From: Scytalidium lignicola
Taxonomy: Eukaryota > Ascomycota > Leotiomycetes
DNA length: 23,965 nucleotides
Direction: 5' to 3'
NCBI GenBank assembly: GCA_002812745.2
Contig: NCSJ02000485.1
Location: forward strand, 1 to 23,965
A program made the translations under genes and the position numbers. This document shows, one piece after another, positions 21,005-23,965 of the stretch. A model generated the notes under the pieces. That model had not been told where the DNA came from and searched no databases. It saw only the letters and a program-made list of their open reading frames with translations. The number at the start of each line of letters is the position of its first letter. Positions within the stretch are counted from its first letter, which is position 1.

Positions 21005-22599
21005 TGTTGCTCATGCGCATATAGCAGATTGCCAGACTTCGCCGGGATATAGTGATTTTGAAAGGGATATATATCAGAGAATAACAGCAGTAGAAGGCTT
21101 GAAGGCATCCAACATCACATTATAGTGTTTCCACCTGCCTACTTAAAGAGGCAACCAAGCAGAGCTTAGGAAAGAGCATACGGGGGAGCGAGAAATTATC
21201 ATCTTAGGCAGGTGCATCCCCTCCGGTATTCTTCCTGCTAGATGCATGGTCTTGAAAGAGTTTTCATACCTGAAATTGAATGTCCTGGGACACAGTCCAG
21301 GAACCTAACAAACCGTGCAGAGAGAACTGAATGAACAGGAAGGGAAAAAGCCAGCTGAAAAATACCGAGGGAAATACTTTGGTTCTAAGATCTTGGTCAT
21401 ATATCAGGGGCCATGTTTTAATCCTGACTATCTTCTGCAGGTCATTGCACTTATAATCTTTACCATCGCTTTTGGTTCCTCTTTGATTGAAACATGGGGA
21501 TATTTTAGTCGTGATGGAAACGGTTCTCTTAAGCCCAAGGATCCACTTCTAGAATATAACTTAGGGAGAAGATATGACATAATAAATATGACTCGCTCTT
21601 AAAGTTACTAGCCAGAGCATCAAGGATCAATTTCATCCCAAGTGGCACACAACAGCGAAAAGATGCTTCCGGCTATCATTGGAAAAGAAATGGAGGGATA
21701 GGAGAGTTCTGTCAATATGTTTCATATCGAACTACTGATACTGGCAGCACAACCTCCTTCTAAAGCCCAGGATATTTGCTCGATCCCGGTCCAATTTCAA
21801 AAGAGTATCATTCAACTGACTGTTATCGCGGGATAAGGATAAGTAGCCGTGGCGACATTATTAATCGCCGTAAGCTCCATAGACTATTATTGTACTTCCA
21901 ATTTTGTTTTTGATAAGCCTTCTCATATATTCGTATATACACTCCGTATAGAGAAGGATGTTAAATATAACAGCGAATTGGGTCTCAACTTTCAAGACAA
22001 GCTCCCGCAAACGGGCGAACTACAATACGTATGATTTGGCCTGAAACCTTGAGAGCCGGAGTATTCGGACGAAGTGACGGGTGATGGATGGAAGATGCCG
22101 GTGCATGATTAAGGGCAAACAATATCGACGCTTTAGCGTGGAGGACTGTAGGAAACCTGGAAGTTTAATTTAAAATTGCAGTGGGACCGGGAGGTTTGCC
22201 ATATATCCGTTGGGGAGCGAGAGGACATCACAAAAAAGCTTGATGACTGGAGTACCGGTACTTGCCATGTTGACATGGGCTGCACTATACGATTGCTGTG
22301 GTACTGGGGTAGTCTAGAAGAAATGGCTCAAACCGAACTCGTCTCTTCTCGATCTCTTTCTATCTCAGGAGCACAGGAGCAGTACTTTGTACACCTACAG
22401 TACACGAAGTGGCTGTCTTGACGGATAACTAATCCCTATTAGCAATTTGCCACAAGCGCACAGACAGCTAAGAATTCTATTTTAGGATTGTTGGGGCTGC
22501 GCATACTTCAGGCAAAATCTGTGACAGAGCTTCTGTACTGACGAATCAGCATTCCCCTGTCTTGGATTTCAGAAGGAGAAATTATCGTAGAAGGGAACT

Positions 22600-22627
22600 A
22601 CAGTACTACACAGTACTACACAGTATT
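22600..22627. repeat. Tandem decamer ACAGTACTAC, about 2.8 copies
   Basis: Two perfect copies of ACAGTACTAC followed by ACAGTATT. Part of the wider TACNGTA-type repeats in this region. Confidence 0.8.
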
Positions 22628-22961
22628 GAATCTATCGTGCAATCTTAGACCTAGGGTCCGAATGAGACGGAGAGAGTTTGTCATGTCTCGGGCTTCAACG
22701 AAGGCGTCGTCATGCCACGATGATATGAGAGGCTTCACTCGTCAGCTTTCGTGGATGAGCCATACCAAAGAGGGCTGCCAGGGCTGGCTCTCTACCTTGG
22801 CATCTGCAGCAACGCACAGCCTGGATTAATAATTATGAAAGAAAAGCATCGACGAGGCCGCCAACCACTAACTTTAGATCGAATCTTCAGTGTGCTCCGA
22901 GCGGACTTTCCGTAATTAATTTACCACAGCCGGAATGTCATGCAGCCATGAGATGCGCAAA

Positions 22962-22978
22962 AGAGAGAGAGAGAGAGA
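22962..22978. repeat. (AG)8 microsatellite
   Basis: Eight AG units plus one A in the gene-poor right end. A simple dinucleotide repeat. Confidence 0.85.
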
Positions 22979-23146
22979 TTCTCGATGGGCCGGTGGGCTG
23001 GCGTGGCTGGCAAAGTCCAGGGAGATCTGGTGGTGGCCCCCCTTTTTCAAGATTTATGGGGCAGGAACCCAGGGGGTTTCAGATTTGGAGCAAGCGAAAG
23101 AGCGTGAATAATTAATCCAGCATAACTAGTCACCTAGTACATACAA

Positions 23147-23173
23147 TACTGTACTGTACAGTACGGTACAGTA
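23147..23173. repeat. 27-bp near-perfect palindrome of TACNGTA units
   Basis: The run starts TACTGTACTG, ends GTACGGTACAGTA, and reads almost the same on both strands apart from one mismatched position pair (T/G). It is about 2.1 kb upstream of the GH72 start. Confidence 0.75.
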
Positions 23174-23507
23174 GCTGAGCACGCTGAGTACAGGACTCGC
23201 CGTGTGGCCCCTCGTTCTTGCTGTGTTTCCCATTCCCCAAGCATGATTAATTGTCCAACAATGACGAAGCCCGATGACCAGCACTGGGATGCTGCGGAGA
23301 GGGTGCCATCCCCATCAAATGGATTGCACGCTCTCGGCCGCCGGGATACAGTAGGGTGCTTATGAGAAGAACAAAAGATAGAAGACGGATGATCTGTCCA
23401 AGGGCATCACTGTGTAAGTTCTGGTTGCAGTCACTCACTTATGACGTCCCGCCCACCACGCAGCGGTAGTTGTGCAGTAAGATACACACGATACGTACAA
23501 GCAAGTA

Positions 23508-23535
23508 ACCGTACAGTACTGTAACGTAACTGTAA
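23508..23535. repeat. TACNGTA-type repeat cluster
   Basis: Contains GTACAGTACTGTAAC followed by GTAACTGTAA. It shares TACTGTAAC and TAACTGTAA with the copy at 11492-11507 upstream of the CSR1-like gene. Confidence 0.6.
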
Positions 23536-23830
23536 AAGCTTCTCTTACCTCCGAGCCCTTAGGTGTCCATCACTACCTCAGATGGACTAAGCTGGGTCAT
23601 AGCAGGGGTACAAAGTCTTGATTTTGAGGTGGAACCTATTTTTTCTGGCTCTCACAGAACGGGGGGTTCCATCATGAGTTTGGAGCTTGAGAACGATTCA
23701 TTCAACTTGAATTTGAGTCGAGGGAAGAGGCGAACCACTTGCCCCTGAGGGCTGCGGGGCGTAATTGCCCATTTGGGAGCAGCGCGACAGGGGCCGAGGA
23801 CCGCCGACGTAGCACGCCTACACGCCCAAA

Positions 23831-23906
23831 GCAGGATGGCAGGCCTTTTCGGTCCACTCACAGCCCCCAGAACAGCTGGCGACAACTCGCGCGGCAGGAT
23901 GGCAGG
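23831..23906. repeat. 13-bp direct repeat GCAGGATGGCAGG in the GC-rich end
   Basis: Perfect copies at 23831-23843 and 23894-23906, 63 bp apart. The unit itself contains two GCAGG words. They lie in the GC-rich last 250 bp. Confidence 0.7.
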
Positions 23907-23965
23907 ACTTCAGGAGGGCGGCCAGAGCAGGAAAATCAGCCGGAAAAGCAGGGCGCGGCGATGGG

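Larger units (their letters stand above)
21005..23965. other. Long gene-poor region upstream of the GH72 gene
   Basis: Nearly 3 kb with only short open frames (95 codons at most, 21315-21602), none with a recognisable domain or a convincing spliced extension. It includes the GH72 promoter. It contains several short tandem, palindromic and direct repeats (listed separately), and the last 250 bp become GC-rich, which may mark the edge of another gene or repeat outside the window. Confidence 0.5.

Noticed and set aside
20772..21125. 117-codon plus-strand frame
   Set aside because: Antisense to the GH72 signal-peptide exon and first intron; no recognisable domain.
21315..21602. 95-codon plus-strand frame with a hydrophobic middle
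   Set aside because: No family resemblance, and no clear splice extension found; isolated in a gene-poor region. Could be revisited with RNA data.

Overview
The window looks like nuclear DNA of a filamentous ascomycete (Pezizomycotina; possibly a leotiomycete, but that class is only a guess). The genes are split by many short introns of 47 to 161 bp with GT..AG ends and CTRAC/TAAC-type branch sites. The gene set is typical of fungi: a DASH-complex DAM1, a GH72 cell-wall glucanosyltransferase, BUD20 and MOG1. I rebuilt all exon structures by hand from reading frame, splice sites and recalled family similarity; no search or RNA data was available.

Layout from left to right: RPN9 (proteasome lid, +), GAA1 (GPI transamidase, -), RBD2 (Golgi rhomboid protease, -), ACO1 (mitochondrial aconitase, -), BUD20 (60S export zinc finger, +), DAM1 (kinetochore ring, -), a CSR1-like Sec14/CRAL-TRIO lipid-transfer protein (+), HNT1 (HIT hydrolase, -), MOG1 (Ran regulator, +), a GCNA-type SprT metalloprotease (-), and a GH72 + CBM43 glucanosyltransferase (-). 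The last 3 kb (21005 to 23965) has no gene I can support and carries short repeats, palindromes and a GC-rich end. Gene order alternates in strand: divergent pairs share promoter regions (ACO1/BUD20, DAM1/CSR1, HNT1/MOG1) and convergent pairs have short tails between them (RPN9/GAA1, BUD20/DAM1, CSR1/HNT1, MOG1/GCNA). The genes do not form a pathway or cluster. GAA1 and the GH72 enzyme are linked only in the general sense that GH72 enzymes are usually GPI-anchored.

I found no novel multi-gene system. The points most worth a second look are gene-structure oddities: a one-base frameshift in a nine-A run inside the CSR1-like gene; a GC-AG intron in DAM1; a 15-nt microexon that holds most of the catalytic triad of HNT1; a 13-nt first coding exon in GAA1; a probable one-base shift near the end of BUD20; two possible starts for the CSR1-like protein (mitochondrial versus cytosolic) and for MOG1; and a family of short TAC(N)GTA-rich repeats in several intergenic regions. 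Three isolated N bases sit in T-rich runs near 15262 to 15312, so homopolymer lengths in this assembly should be treated with care.
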